64,000 nt of DNA from Gemmatimonas sp. Lineage in GTDB: Bacteria; Gemmatimonadota; Gemmatimonadetes; Gemmatimonadales; Gemmatimonadaceae. Shown here in pieces: positions 49,916-60,084 of the stretch (within the stretch, counting starts at the first letter, position 1; each line of letters begins with the position of its first letter). The notes beneath the pieces are model-generated. The model made no database searches, was not told the origin of the DNA, and saw only the letters and a program-made list of their open reading frames with translations. The stretch is from positions 124,001 through 188,000 of the forward strand of contig JAABRT010000001.1 of assembly GCA_011390805.1 (NCBI GenBank). The letters are read 5' to 3'. A program made the translations under genes and the position numbers.

Positions 49916-51283
49916 ATGGACAACAAAGGAGGATTCGGCTTCATCGCCCTGCACTTCGACGGAGACGGCAAGCCGAGGTCAATCGAAGCGCAACAGTCGC
50001 TGATACGCCACGTGGAGGACCAGCGGCTCACCGACGTGCTGCTCATTGCCCACGGCTTCCGCAACAACGAGCAGGAGGCGTCGGCGCTCTACGACGAGTT
50101 CCTCACGAACTTCCATGCGGACGTCAAGAACGCCGCGTTCGTCGAAACTCTCGGCACCCGCCGCTTTGCCGTCGGCGGCATCTACTGGCCCTCCAAGGCG
50201 TTCCGGGAAGCCGGCGATCAGAAGGGCGGAGCAGGTGGGGTGCAGAGAGCGGCTGGCGGGACCGATGCCGACGAGGAACTGGCGGCGGCGCGCGAGCAAC
50301 TCAAGCACATCGGCGACCAACTCGTCGACCCGGGGCGGCGCGGAGACGTGAACAAGGCGCTTGCGATGCTCGGGCAACTCGAGGGCGACAGCGAAAAGCA
50401 AAACGAGTTCGTCACTCTCGTCCTTTCGCTCGTGGACGAGGCCGAGCCCGATCCCACGGAGGGGCTCGACGACGTGAAGGCGCAAGAGGGCGCCAACCTG
50501 CTCGCCAAGCTCGATACGCCGATCCTCCTGCCCACATCGCGGGACGACGGGGACGGCGGCGTCACGTCTGTTGGCGGGATCGGCAGCGGCAGCGACGGGG
50601 ACGGAGGGGTCCAGTTCATCGGCGGCTACTTCAAGTCAGTCGCCGGGAAGGTCGGCCAGTTTCTCAATATGACCACCTGGTACATGATGAAGAATCGCTC
50701 CGGCACGGTGGGGCGCGAGGGAGTGGCGCCGTTCGTACGCGCGCTCAAGGCGACGCATCCGACGGTGCGCGTGCATCTTGTGGGGCATAGCCTCGGCGGC
50801 CGCTGCATGGCGGCCTGTTCCAAGGCGCTCGCTTTCCAATCGATGGTGCAGCCAGACTCGGTGTCGCTACTTCAGGCCGCGTTTTCGCACTACGGATTCA
50901 GTGACAACAACGGCCGGGGGAGGATCGGCTTCTTCCGCGACGTCTTGGGCCCGCCAGCCGTGGTGAAGGGGCCGCTAATCTCCACATTCTCCTACCAAGA
51001 CACGGTAGTCGGGACTGCATACGCGATCTCGTCGCGACTAGCTGGCGACAACATCAAGAAGATCGGCAACAAGGACGACCAGTACGGCGGGATCGGCCGC
51101 AACGGGGCGCAGCGCACCCCGGAGGCCGAGACCTTCCGGCTGCACGAGCCCGGCAGGGCCTATTCGTTTGCAGCGAACAAAGTCTACAACCTCGACGGGA
51201 GTGGCGGTGGCATCAAGGACCACGGCGACGTGAAGAACCCGAGAGTCACGTGGGCAGTGGCCAGTGCCGTGGCGCGCACATGA
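49916..51283 (+). CDS. Alpha/beta-hydrolase (lipase-like, GHSLGG) protein
   Basis: LTDVLLIAHGFRNNEQEASALYDEF; VRVHLVGHSLGGRCMAACSKAL; 20 bp after the protease stop. Confidence 0.8.
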   Translation: MDNKGGFGFIALHFDGDGKPRSIEAQQSLIRHVEDQRLTDVLLIAHGFRNNEQEASALYDEFLTNFHADVKNAAFVETLGTRRFAVGGIYWPSKAFREAGDQKGGAGGVQRAAGGTDADEELAAAREQLKHIGDQLVDPGRRGDVNKALAMLGQLEGDSEKQNEFVTLVLSLVDEAEPDPTEGLDDVKAQEGANLLAKLDTPILLPTSRDDGDGGVTSVGGIGSGSDGDGGVQFIGGYFKSVAGKVGQFLNMTTWYMMKNRSGTVGREGVAPFVRALKATHPTVRVHLVGHSLGGRCMAACSKALAFQSMVQPDSVSLLQAAFSHYGFSDNNGRGRIGFFRDVLGPPAVVKGPLISTFSYQDTVVGTAYAISSRLAGDNIKKIGNKDDQYGGIGRNGAQRTPEAETFRLHEPGRAYSFAANKVYNLDGSGGGIKDHGDVKNPRVTWAVASAVART

Positions 51284-52363
51284 TCGGCGCGGGGGCCGTC
51301 GCGCCGCTTCGCGCGCCGTCTTTTGCCTGTGCACCAGCGGCGCGACGCGCACCAATCGCCCCGGCGACTCCCAGCGGCCAGCGCAGCTTGCCACACTCAG
51401 GGGGACCGGACCCGCCTGGCCACTAGTCCACCACCGCTCGCGCCGACCGCGGACGCTTCAACCGCCGGTGGTCGCACCTAGGGGCGACGCCGAGATCGGG
51501 GCATGTAGCTTCCGTGGCGAACTGCTTTCGATGAGCCTTGATGGAACTCGTGCTTCCGACGAGTGCGATCTTTCTGGGCTTCGCTGGCAGGGGCGCCTCC
51601 AGTTGTTTCGTCGCTTGACACTACCCTCCACGAAAGTCCGATGACTCAAGCAGCTGCCCGTGGGCGGTGCTTATCGCCCACGGGCCTTAAGGCGCACGAA
51701 CGCGGCGGCGGATCCGCCACTACCCGCCAGTCGGTGTTCGTGAGGCCGGTGATAGCGTGGTACTCTCGACGGATAGCCGAGCCGCTCGGATTGATCGCCC
51801 TAGCCCGTGAGGCTTCCCAACTGAGCAGCCATGCCTTGCTTCGACGCCATTCGGCTTCGAAGCGGTGCCGGAGGCCTCACGCCAAGGTTTGTCGTAGCGA
51901 CCTAACTCGGCCTGAGAGTGTGAGCGGAGACGCGCAACCGATACGTCTACTTCGAGGAGGCGACATATGAGGTGGAGCAACAGGTGCTAGACTAGGCGGT
52001 GCGAGTGAGCGAAACAACATTCATCGATTTCCAGCCAGCACGTCTCGATACAGACAGCGTCGATTCATTTTCGAACTCCAGCGATCCACGCGGAAGCACT
52101 AAGCGCCGAGTTGCAGATCGAACACTTCCGGTAGTCTGCGGCCAGTTACCGGGTTGATCACGGTTGCTACGCTGCTTACAAGTAGGTCGAGGATCTGTAG
52201 CAAGAACTACCGCGCTCTCGGTTGGCGACTGGTCGCGTGCGAGGTGTCCGGCTCACTATTGCCGGCTCGCCGCAAAGGCTCAACTTTACTCTCGTAGCTC
52301 GACAAGCTGCCATTTCTGGCAAACGGCTTATCCACCTAGAAGGCACTGACTCGGGGGCTCTCT

Positions 52364-54784
52364 TTGGGCTTGATCACAGGTTCTATCTGGCACTTCTCAG
52401 ATCTGCATCTTCAGGAGGGGTGGTTCACGGGTCAGGTGCAGCAGGGCGGTGCCGTGGCGGGCCTTGACGAGGATAGCTTCGCGGTTTCTCCGAACAGCTC
52501 CTTGATGAAGTTCATCGAAAGGAAAAGGAGCGAGCGTGGCTCCCAGAGCGGCGAGCCGTTGGCAGCGGCACTGGTTATCTCGGGAGATCTAGTTGACAAG
52601 GGACTATGGAAAGACGCGAAGGCTGCCCAGGGCTTCATCGAAATGATTCGCAAAGGCCTCGGACTTCCGAAGAAGAGGGTACTGGTGGTTCCCGGAAATC
52701 ACGACGTTGACTGGTCCGCTGCACTCTCAGAGCCTTTGCGCAGTCGGAGCGAATTCTCGGCAGCGACGAAGGGCTACGTCGTACCGAAGAACCATGCCAA
52801 GGCAATCGTGCTCCAAGAATCCGGGCTCGCGTTCCTTCTGGTTGATACCGTGCAGTACGTAGGAGTCCCCGTCAATTTGGACAAGGTCGTCGATGCCGTG
52901 CATTCAGCCATTCCTCAGCTCGATCGCCGTCAGCTGATCGAGGCAGTCAAGCGAGGGGTGGCAACCGAAGTGCCTTCTATCGGGCCCGGAGCCGTTGAAA
53001 AGGCGCTAAAGACGATTCGCCGTAGAGCTGGCTCCTCAGTGCTGCCGCCAGATCTCTTGGGTTTCCTTGTCTCACACTATCCCCTCCTGCCTTGTCCGTA
53101 CACCAACGTGGAGTTTCGTCCGTTTGAAATTCCAGTTGGCGCAGGTCCAACCAAGCGAGTCTTGGCGGAGAACGGGATCTACGTCTGCCTCCACGGCCAT
53201 CAGCATAGTCATTGGGTTCACTCGGAGAAGACACAGGGAGGAAGCCCGGATGTACGATTCGTTTGCGTCGGAGCAGGAAGTCTGACACAGGGCGATCGCG
53301 GCTTCAACATCATCAAGTACGCGTTGATGACGGAGACTGGTGAGGCGCGGATCGCGGTCCAACCGATAGTACTTCAGCACGCGGATACGATTGAGGCGCC
53401 AGCGCGTCGCTTTCACATTCCTCCGCGGACCGGAGTTCCTGCACGGTCGATTCGATTGGTAGAGCGGATTGAGCAGGATGGAAGTGTACGCGGCGACAAG
53501 TGGTTCTCCGACATTTCAACAGCCGGTTGGAATTTCAATGTGAGCACGAATCGGTTCGAGCTCGACGTCCCGATTGTGATTCATCTCGATCAGAGCGGAG
53601 CGCCACTCGATCTTTCCTTTCAAGAGCTTACTCCTGGTTTCTCGCTGGAGTGGAAGCCTCAGAAGGACGGCGGCGTGCCTGGTAGTCTCGGAATGATTCG
53701 AATCTCAGCAAAAAAAGACACTTCTCGGCTGAGTTTCGCGTACCGTGAGTGGAGTCGGCTAGCCTACTGCCGGAGCATCATGGAGAAGGCTCGTTGCTTC
53801 GGAGGTGATCCAGTCGTTCCAGGACTCAAGTACGATGAGGAAGCTCTCGTTCATGTGGTCCGGTTTCCTTGTGAACGCCTCGAGATCTACGTACGAACGC
53901 CGGATGAGGCTCCTGCGCTCGAGAACGTTCGGTTCGTGACTTTTCGAGAGCTTGAGAACGGTTCCCTCGAGCCTGAGGAGGCTTTTGCTGAGCTCACGGA
54001 CTTCACAATCGAGACGTGGCCAGAGGCGAAGCGAATGCGACTCATTGTGCCTCGACCTCTTGCGAACGCCGCATATGGGCTTGCTTGGCGCGTACCGTTA
54101 CACACGAAGCGTGACAAGCATCACGGCGAGAAGCCGTCCGAACCGGGAGATGTTAAGCTCACAGAGCGGCTACGGGCAAAGCTCTTCTCGGCCAGAGATG
54201 ATGCAGCAGTTTTCGCACAGCTCGAGACGCCCTGGAAGACTCTTGTTCGTGAGATTGAGGATCTCATCGCCGGGATGTCAGAAGAGGTAGCCGCTGGGCC
54301 CTGGGAGCTGGCCTTGCTAGTGTCGGATCAGGAGATATTGGCAGTGACGGATTATCAGGAGCGCGCCTTGTCGGTCAGTCTTCGTGATCCGGCGCGCCTA
54401 TGGCCCGTGCTAGCGACTTTCGGACGAGACGACAAGCGCTACAACGCTGAAGTGTCGGTCGGAGAAGGGATCGCGGGCCACTCGTTCGCCACCAACGCCC
54501 CCATTTGGTTCGACGCGCGAAACGGCGAGCCGACACGAGCGTCCGTGAAGGGGGGAAGAACAATGCCTAGGGTCGCTCCGTCCCCATACGTTGACGTCAC
54601 GGTGGGCGGAACAAGACTTGCTCGTCACAGCATGCTGGTTGCGTTCCCCGCGGCTCTTCCCGAGGCGGGAGCGATCCCTTTGGGGTGCCTTTGCATCGGA
54701 TCGTTCAACGGCGCGCTCCCCAACAAGCTCGGGCTGGACGATTCGCTTCTCAGCTATCTCCAGAAGTTTCTGGCGTCCGTCTAA
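52364..54784 (+). CDS. Calcineurin-like metallophosphoesterase with GAF-like C-terminal domain
   Basis: WHFSDLHLQEGW, VISGDLVDKG, VVPGNHDVDW, VCLHGHQHSHW; C-terminal VGEGIAGHSFATNAPIWF...LGCLCIGSFNG; TTG start uncertain. Confidence 0.8.
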   Translation: MGLITGSIWHFSDLHLQEGWFTGQVQQGGAVAGLDEDSFAVSPNSSLMKFIERKRSERGSQSGEPLAAALVISGDLVDKGLWKDAKAAQGFIEMIRKGLGLPKKRVLVVPGNHDVDWSAALSEPLRSRSEFSAATKGYVVPKNHAKAIVLQESGLAFLLVDTVQYVGVPVNLDKVVDAVHSAIPQLDRRQLIEAVKRGVATEVPSIGPGAVEKALKTIRRRAGSSVLPPDLLGFLVSHYPLLPCPYTNVEFRPFEIPVGAGPTKRVLAENGIYVCLHGHQHSHWVHSEKTQGGSPDVRFVCVGAGSLTQGDRGFNIIKYALMTETGEARIAVQPIVLQHADTIEAPARRFHIPPRTGVPARSIRLVERIEQDGSVRGDKWFSDISTAGWNFNVSTNRFELDVPIVIHLDQSGAPLDLSFQELTPGFSLEWKPQKDGGVPGSLGMIRISAKKDTSRLSFAYREWSRLAYCRSIMEKARCFGGDPVVPGLKYDEEALVHVVRFPCERLEIYVRTPDEAPALENVRFVTFRELENGSLEPEEAFAELTDFTIETWPEAKRMRLIVPRPLANAAYGLAWRVPLHTKRDKHHGEKPSEPGDVKLTERLRAKLFSARDDAAVFAQLETPWKTLVREIEDLIAGMSEEVAAGPWELALLVSDQEILAVTDYQERALSVSLRDPARLWPVLATFGRDDKRYNAEVSVGEGIAGHSFATNAPIWFDARNGEPTRASVKGGRTMPRVAPSPYVDVTVGGTRLARHSMLVAFPAALPEAGAIPLGCLCIGSFNGALPNKLGLDDSLLSYLQKFLASV

Positions 54785-54889
54785 CCGTTGAAGATCGACT
54801 TCGGTGAACGGCAGATCCAGTCGATCTATGAACTGAAGAGTATAAGCTCTACCGAAGAATCAGTTGATCACCTACGCCCTGGAAAATCA

Positions 54890-55072
54890 ATGAAAAATAA
54901 AGACACCAACGAATCAGTGAAGAGACAGTGGGTCAGAATTGGCCCTTATTTGTCTTCTCTCGAAGAGGTGATGGACGAGAAGTCTCCTCTTGCGCTGCGA
55001 CGAACAGGGGAGCATATTTCAGTGAGCATTTCCCACTTTTCTTCGGAGGAAGACGTTGAAGACGAATCTTAG
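54890..55072 (+). CDS. Small acidic-tailed ORF downstream of MPE-GAF gene
   Basis: 60 aa MKNKDTNESVKRQWVRIGPYLSSLEEVMDEKSPLALRRTGEHISVSISHFSSEEDVEDES; same direction, short gap. Confidence 0.4.
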   Translation: MKNKDTNESVKRQWVRIGPYLSSLEEVMDEKSPLALRRTGEHISVSISHFSSEEDVEDES

Positions 55073-55089
55073 ACGACCGGCTAAGCGCT

Positions 55090-55510
55090 GCTGAGGCTCC
55101 AAGAGAGCACTTGCGATCTCGCACTCGCCCCTCCCGTTCGTCTGCTTGTGACAGGGCCGCGTGCGCAGGTGCCGAATCCGCTGCGGCTTGGGTACGCGCG
55201 CGACGTCGCGGGCCAGATAGGCCTTTGCGTCTCAAGTCCCCACGACACGGACCTGCAGGGCCAGATCGGCAAAGCGAGCGCTGGCATTCGTTAGGAAGCC
55301 AGCGCACGTCTTGCGCCGGTTGCGAGGCCGCGAAGGCGACGAGCGTCGCGTCATCGATCACAACGTGTACATTATCCTTCCTTGAGCCGTGCGCGCGTCC
55401 CGCCTTCGAGCGATTCCCATGCACGCGGTGCCCGACGGCGGCGAAGCGATTGACGCCCATGTTGTACGCGTGGAGGAGCTCACCGAGCATCGCGCGCTCG
55501 TACGGAGGTC
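55090..55510 (-). pseudogene. Decayed IS481-type transposase
   Basis: Minus-strand GHRVHGNRSKAGRAHGSRKDNVHVVIDDATLVAFAA and, in another frame, IRHLRTRPCHKQTNGRGECEIASALLEP. Confidence 0.65.
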
Positions 55511-55637
55511 CGGCGCCGAGACCGGAGCCCTTCAGGGGACCCATGGAAGCCTGCGCGAGCAGTCGACGGTGATCCCCCCGGAAATGAATGGTCGCCAAAA
55601 GCGGAATTTTCTCGTATACTGATTCGAGGAGGTTCCC

Positions 55638-55904
55638 ATGGAGACATCGCGGTTCACCGACAGCCAGATCGTCGCGATTCTGAAGGAGGCGGAGGGTGGG
55701 ACGCCCGTGCCCGAGCTCTGTCGCACGCACGGCATCAGTAACGCCACGTTTTATAAATGGCGCGCCAAGTTCGGGGGCATGGATGTGTCCTTGATGGCGC
55801 GCTTGAAGGAGCTGGAAGACGAAAATCGACGCATCAAGAAGTTGTACGTCGAGGCGCAGCTCAGCGCGGATCTCTTGCGCGAGGCGCTCGCAAAAAAATG
55901 GTAA
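55638..55904 (+). CDS. IS3-family transposase OrfA
   Basis: [50 protein letters not shown]. Confidence 0.92.
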   Translation: METSRFTDSQIVAILKEAEGGTPVPELCRTHGISNATFYKWRAKFGGMDVSLMARLKELEDENRRIKKLYVEAQLSADLLREALAKKW

Positions 55905-56725
55905 GGCCAGCGCAGCGCCGCACGCTGGCCCGGCAAGCAGTCCAAACGGCGCGCACGACGATTCGGCACGCGTGTGCCACGTTTGCCATCAGCGAAACGT
56001 GTTACCGCTACCACGGCACGCAGACGCGCGACAACGCGGCGGTGGAGGACTGGCTGTTGCGGCTCACCACAGCGCATCGCTCGTGGGGCTTTGGGCTGTG
56101 CTTTCTGTATCTGCGGAACGTGAAGCAGTTCACGTGGAATCACAAACGGGTGTACCGCGTATATCGCGCGCTGGAGCTGAACCTGCGGATCAAACCAAAG
56201 CGTCGCCTGGTGCGCGAGCGACCGGAGCCCTTGGCGGTGCCCCGCGCGATCAACGACACGTGGTCCATGGACTTTATGCACGATCAACTCGCCGACGGGC
56301 GCACGTTTCGTCTCTTGAATGTGATTGATGATTTCAATCGCGAAGGCTTGGCGATGGAGGTCGATCTCTCGCTCCCGGCCGCACGCGTGGTGCGCGCCCT
56401 GGATCAACTCATCGCGTGGCGCGGCGCGCCGACACGGATTCGCTGTGACAACGGGCCGGAGTATGCAGGGCACACGTTGCACGCGTGGGCGAAGCGGCGT
56501 GGCATTCACATCGACTTCATTCAGCCGGGGAAGCCGCAGCAAAACGCGTACGTCGAACGCTACAACCGCACCGTGCGTTATGACTGGCTGTCGCAGTCAC
56601 TCTTTGATACCATTGCGGAAGTACAGGCGGCCGGCACCGCGTGGCTCTGGACGTACAACAACGAACGACCGAACATGGCACTGGGTGGCATCACCCCATC
56701 AATGAAACTTGCACTTGCTGCTTAA
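55898..56725 (+). CDS. IS3-family transposase OrfB (DDE integrase)
   Basis: [61 protein letters not shown]; -1 frame relative to orfA. Confidence 0.93.
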   Translation: MVRPAQRRTLARQAVQTARTTIRHACATFAISETCYRYHGTQTRDNAAVEDWLLRLTTAHRSWGFGLCFLYLRNVKQFTWNHKRVYRVYRALELNLRIKPKRRLVRERPEPLAVPRAINDTWSMDFMHDQLADGRTFRLLNVIDDFNREGLAMEVDLSLPAARVVRALDQLIAWRGAPTRIRCDNGPEYAGHTLHAWAKRRGIHIDFIQPGKPQQNAYVERYNRTVRYDWLSQSLFDTIAEVQAAGTAWLWTYNNERPNMALGGITPSMKLALAA

Positions 56726-57615
56726 CTCCACGATTGGCGCCCGTTAATAGCGGGGGGATTACCCTCCCTCGTACAACAGTCAACCGCGGCATCGACGTCT
56801 GTTACAAACAAATTGAGGCGTCGACGCTGGCTCCAAAGCGGCAAGCAGGCTCTCGAGGCTGAATACCGGATGCTCAGAGCGATCCCCTCAGGGAAGGGTT
56901 GGCGAGAATAGAACCTTCTCGCACACTCACGCCATTCGAGACGCGCTTAAAAATCGGGGGAATTACTAGGTCTTGGCGTCGCCAGTGTTGATGGCTAATC
57001 GTTCCCGCACGAGATAAGTCTTGGATGGTACGTCGCCAACAACCGATTCAAGCAAGAATCGGCCAGCCGAGGTGCGGTTCCTGTTCGAAGTCTCCATCTC
57101 GTCGGCGATGCGATTCTTTCTTCAATTGCCGAGATTTGAGCTGGTGACGATGTCGGGAACGGGTGGCGCCGTTCGATGAGAACGCATGCTGTCATAGGGC
57201 TGAGTGTATCTGTGGTTTTGCTGCTGTTCGGAGCGGCGCAGCCCCTCGACGCGCAGATCTTGCAGGATCATGTCGGTAGGCCGGCGTCCCCACACCGCGC
57301 GCCGACTGCGGTGTGATGGATGCGAGCGGGACTACGCAAAGCAGTGGCCAGACCGCGCATACAAAGTTCAAGCAACTCGTGGATGCTGGCAGAGTAAAAC
57401 GATTTCGAACATTGAGCGGAGTTACGAGAGTGTCACATTGCGTAGGCTTATGTAAGCTACGCTCAAACCCGAGTTAGAAGCCGTTCGACGCCCTGCACAG
57501 CCTGAAGATCGCGCGGCTGTCGAGCGGTGGGCAGCTGCCAGCTCTGTCTGAGACTATCCTCAATAAAAACTCTAATTGGATCTGCAACTAATGGAGAAAA
57601 AAACGTTCTGCGCAT

Positions 57616-58110
57616 CTAGTTGTTCTCCTGTGACATGCTAATCAACTGTTCATTCGACATTGCTCCGACACGAACTCGCCGGATGCGTCCGTTTCGGTCG
57701 ATGGCCATCGCTACCGGTGTCCCAACTTGCCGAAGCCGACGTGCCAACTGACTGTTGGGCGTCGCTCCAAGGTACGAAATATCTGCGTTCTTCAAACTAC
57801 TTAAAATTGAATCAGGGAGTCGTCCCTGAGAAACCAGTTTTATTCGCGAGGCTCGATCTCTTTGCCGGACACTCATCAAGCTCGAAAGCTGTACCCTTGA
57901 CCAAGGGCAGTCGCCGACCATCATCAAAAGAAAAGGATGACTCGGGCCGGAATCCGGAGTACCGGAAGATTCGCTATCAAACAAATCTTTAATTTGGGAG
58001 CCGATGATGTCGCGGTGACGTGGATCAGAGTCGTTAGGCACTTTCCACCCAGTAAAGCATGCGCTGCCAACCGCAACAATCACGAGCGTTAACTTGACAG
58101 GCCATCTCAT
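57616..58110 (-). CDS. Thioredoxin-fold protein with CPWS motif
   Basis: N-terminal TM; FLLMMVGDCPWSRVQLSSL; VGTPVAMAIDRNGRI (cis-Pro); ATGA overlap with upstream gene. Confidence 0.6.
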   Translation of the reverse strand: MRWPVKLTLVIVAVGSACFTGWKVPNDSDPRHRDIIGSQIKDLFDSESSGTPDSGPSHPFLLMMVGDCPWSRVQLSSLMSVRQRDRASRIKLVSQGRLPDSILSSLKNADISYLGATPNSQLARRLRQVGTPVAMAIDRNGRIRRVRVGAMSNEQLISMSQENN

Positions 58111-59201
58111 TTCTGCCTCTTAAATGCACCATCGCCCACTGCGAAGACGCGCAGCTGCGGCTCCGGGTTGTTGAAGCCCACGGCGAGCTGTTGTCCGTCA
58201 GCACTGAGTGCGAGAGCGCTGACCGACTGCGGCATATTGAGGCGTGCAGTGCGCGCAGGATCGCGAAGATCATAGAGCACCACTTGCCGCGTGGAATCGC
58301 CAACGAACTCGCCGAGACAACCGCAGTAGGCAATCGCGAGCGTGTGACCACGCAAACTCACGCCGCGGGAGGCGATGTCTGATTGATCGACATCGAACCC
58401 AGGTCCAATGGAACCGTCGCTGCGCCGCGGCACACCAACTGTGCCAATGCTCACCTCGTGTAAAAGCTCGCCAGTTGAGTCCATCACCAGCGCTACTGGT
58501 GCAAACAGAAACGAAAGCGCGATGCGCGACGTTTGCTCGTCGACGGAAAATTGGTGCCAGTTCGCATCAAACACATATGCGGGGTCCACATCGGCTCGTC
58601 GGTTCGGACCTTCCAGCATGACACGTTGTGGCTGACGCGGATCTGCAGGCACGAACAGCACCGTGGTGTCTCCGAACTGTCCGGTAACTAGCGTGCCGGC
58701 GCCGGACAGCAACGCACCCTCAGGAGGAAGCACGCCTGGCGCTCGCGCGACAGGCAGGCTAACGAACTGCGATTGCGTGGGCTGACGCACGTCCTTCACC
58801 AACATGACCCGTCGTTGGTTGGGCTCAAAGAGCACCAACTCCCCCGCTCGCGTTCGCCACATGGCGGTTGGATGTCGCACCTCGCCTGGCCCATCGCCCG
58901 CCCGCACACCTTGTGCAATCACACTGTCGCGCACGATATCCACGAGCGTGACAAACGGTTCTCCCCGACTGTCCAGCACGGCAATGGTTGAGTCTGACGT
59001 CCATGTCAGAGCACTGATCCCCGCAAGCGCCGGCAGTGCGATGGGCTGCGCCATCGGCTCTACAACGGATGAAGCATCTCGATCAGGCGTACAGGCCGAC
59101 AGTTGGATCAATGCGAGCAACAGCCATTTGCTGTACTTGCTGCCCCTCGCCGAGCGGCAACCAGTACAGAATCCGCTCGGCGAAAAGAAAGGGCTTTTCA
59201 T
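58107..59201 (-). CDS. 6-bladed beta-propeller lipoprotein
   Basis: Lipobox ALIQLSAC; VRAGDGPGEVRHPTAMWRT propeller signature; ATGA overlap with upstream peptide gene. Confidence 0.7.
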   Translation of the reverse strand: MKSPFFSPSGFCTGCRSARGSKYSKWLLLALIQLSACTPDRDASSVVEPMAQPIALPALAGISALTWTSDSTIAVLDSRGEPFVTLVDIVRDSVIAQGVRAGDGPGEVRHPTAMWRTRAGELVLFEPNQRRVMLVKDVRQPTQSQFVSLPVARAPGVLPPEGALLSGAGTLVTGQFGDTTVLFVPADPRQPQRVMLEGPNRRADVDPAYVFDANWHQFSVDEQTSRIALSFLFAPVALVMDSTGELLHEVSIGTVGVPRRSDGSIGPGFDVDQSDIASRGVSLRGHTLAIAYCGCLGEFVGDSTRQVVLYDLRDPARTARLNMPQSVSALALSADGQQLAVGFNNPEPQLRVFAVGDGAFKRQK

Positions 59202-59419
59202 GATTCGTCAACAAACTTCCATTTGTGATTCGAAAGAAAGCACGGGACGCTGCTAGGATCGAGCGGGAGCCCAGTGTCGCAATCGTAGTAACATTTTGCC
59301 TCGGACACCATGCAGGCGTACCCCACACCGGCGAAGGCTGGCTCCTTTACTGAACGGCCCACGAACAATCCGCCGACAATCACTGTAGCAATGGCAACTC
59401 GTTCCAAGTTCTTACGCAT
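59198..59419 (-). CDS. Small secreted 4-Cys peptide precursor
   Basis: MRKNLERVAIATVIVGGLFVGRSVKEPAFA|GVGYACMVSEAKCYYDCDTGLPLDPSSVPCFLSNHKWKFVDES; signal-peptide-like leader; coupled to propeller gene. Confidence 0.6.
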   Translation of the reverse strand: MRKNLERVAIATVIVGGLFVGRSVKEPAFAGVGYACMVSEAKCYYDCDTGLPLDPSSVPCFLSNHKWKFVDES

Positions 59420-60084
59420 ACCTACCTCCGGGAAAGTTGTCACGCAGCGCATCGCTGGTGACTCAGCTGACGTGCCGAATCACGTGCGCAACAGACGGTA
59501 ATACGGACTTGAAGCGATCACCGTATCATCATCGGACAAATTCAAGCGCTGCCGCAAAACTTTGACCGAATACTACATGCTCATCTGCAAGTCATCTGCG
59601 TAATGCAGAACTCTTCCGCATTCGGCTTAGCAGATGCGTTCTGCGCATTCCAACGCTGATCTCGTTGCGGAGCAAAGCAAAGAGCCATGTGCTAGCGAAA
59701 CCTCACAAACAATCTACGTTGTTCGCTAGTTGACTGGCTCGCTTGCCACTCGGAGTTGGTTATTGCAACCCCTACTTAATCTTCCCTCGCATTCGCACAC
59801 GTGGCGTGTCAGCCGACTGCGCCGAGCGCAGACCAACGCGCTCAGCTCACGCGCATCGTGCGGCAAGCGCATCTTGTGCGCATGTTGCTCAAGGCGACCG
59901 AGCAGCATCCGCTCACCATCCAGATCGCCGGCACAGTCGAGCCGCGACGCGAATCGTGGCTAGCGGTACTGAGGTCGATGCACCCCAGTTGGCGCGAGGT
60001 CAGGCGGCATCGACCGAATCATGGCGAGCGTGGCTGCATGCAGCCACTCAGGCGGCGCGATTGCAACTCCCGTGGCATCACACC

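Larger units (their letters stand above)
55570..56761 (+). mobile_element. Near-intact IS3-family insertion sequence (about 1.19 kb)
   Basis: Terminal IRs TGATCCCCCCGG...GGTCGCC / GGCGCCCG...CGGGGGGATTA; orfA and orfB with A7 slippery site. Confidence 0.85.

Noticed and set aside
56762-57600. Short ORFs after the IS3 element
   Set aside because: Small, overlapping on both strands, no recognisable motif; treated as decayed or non-coding.
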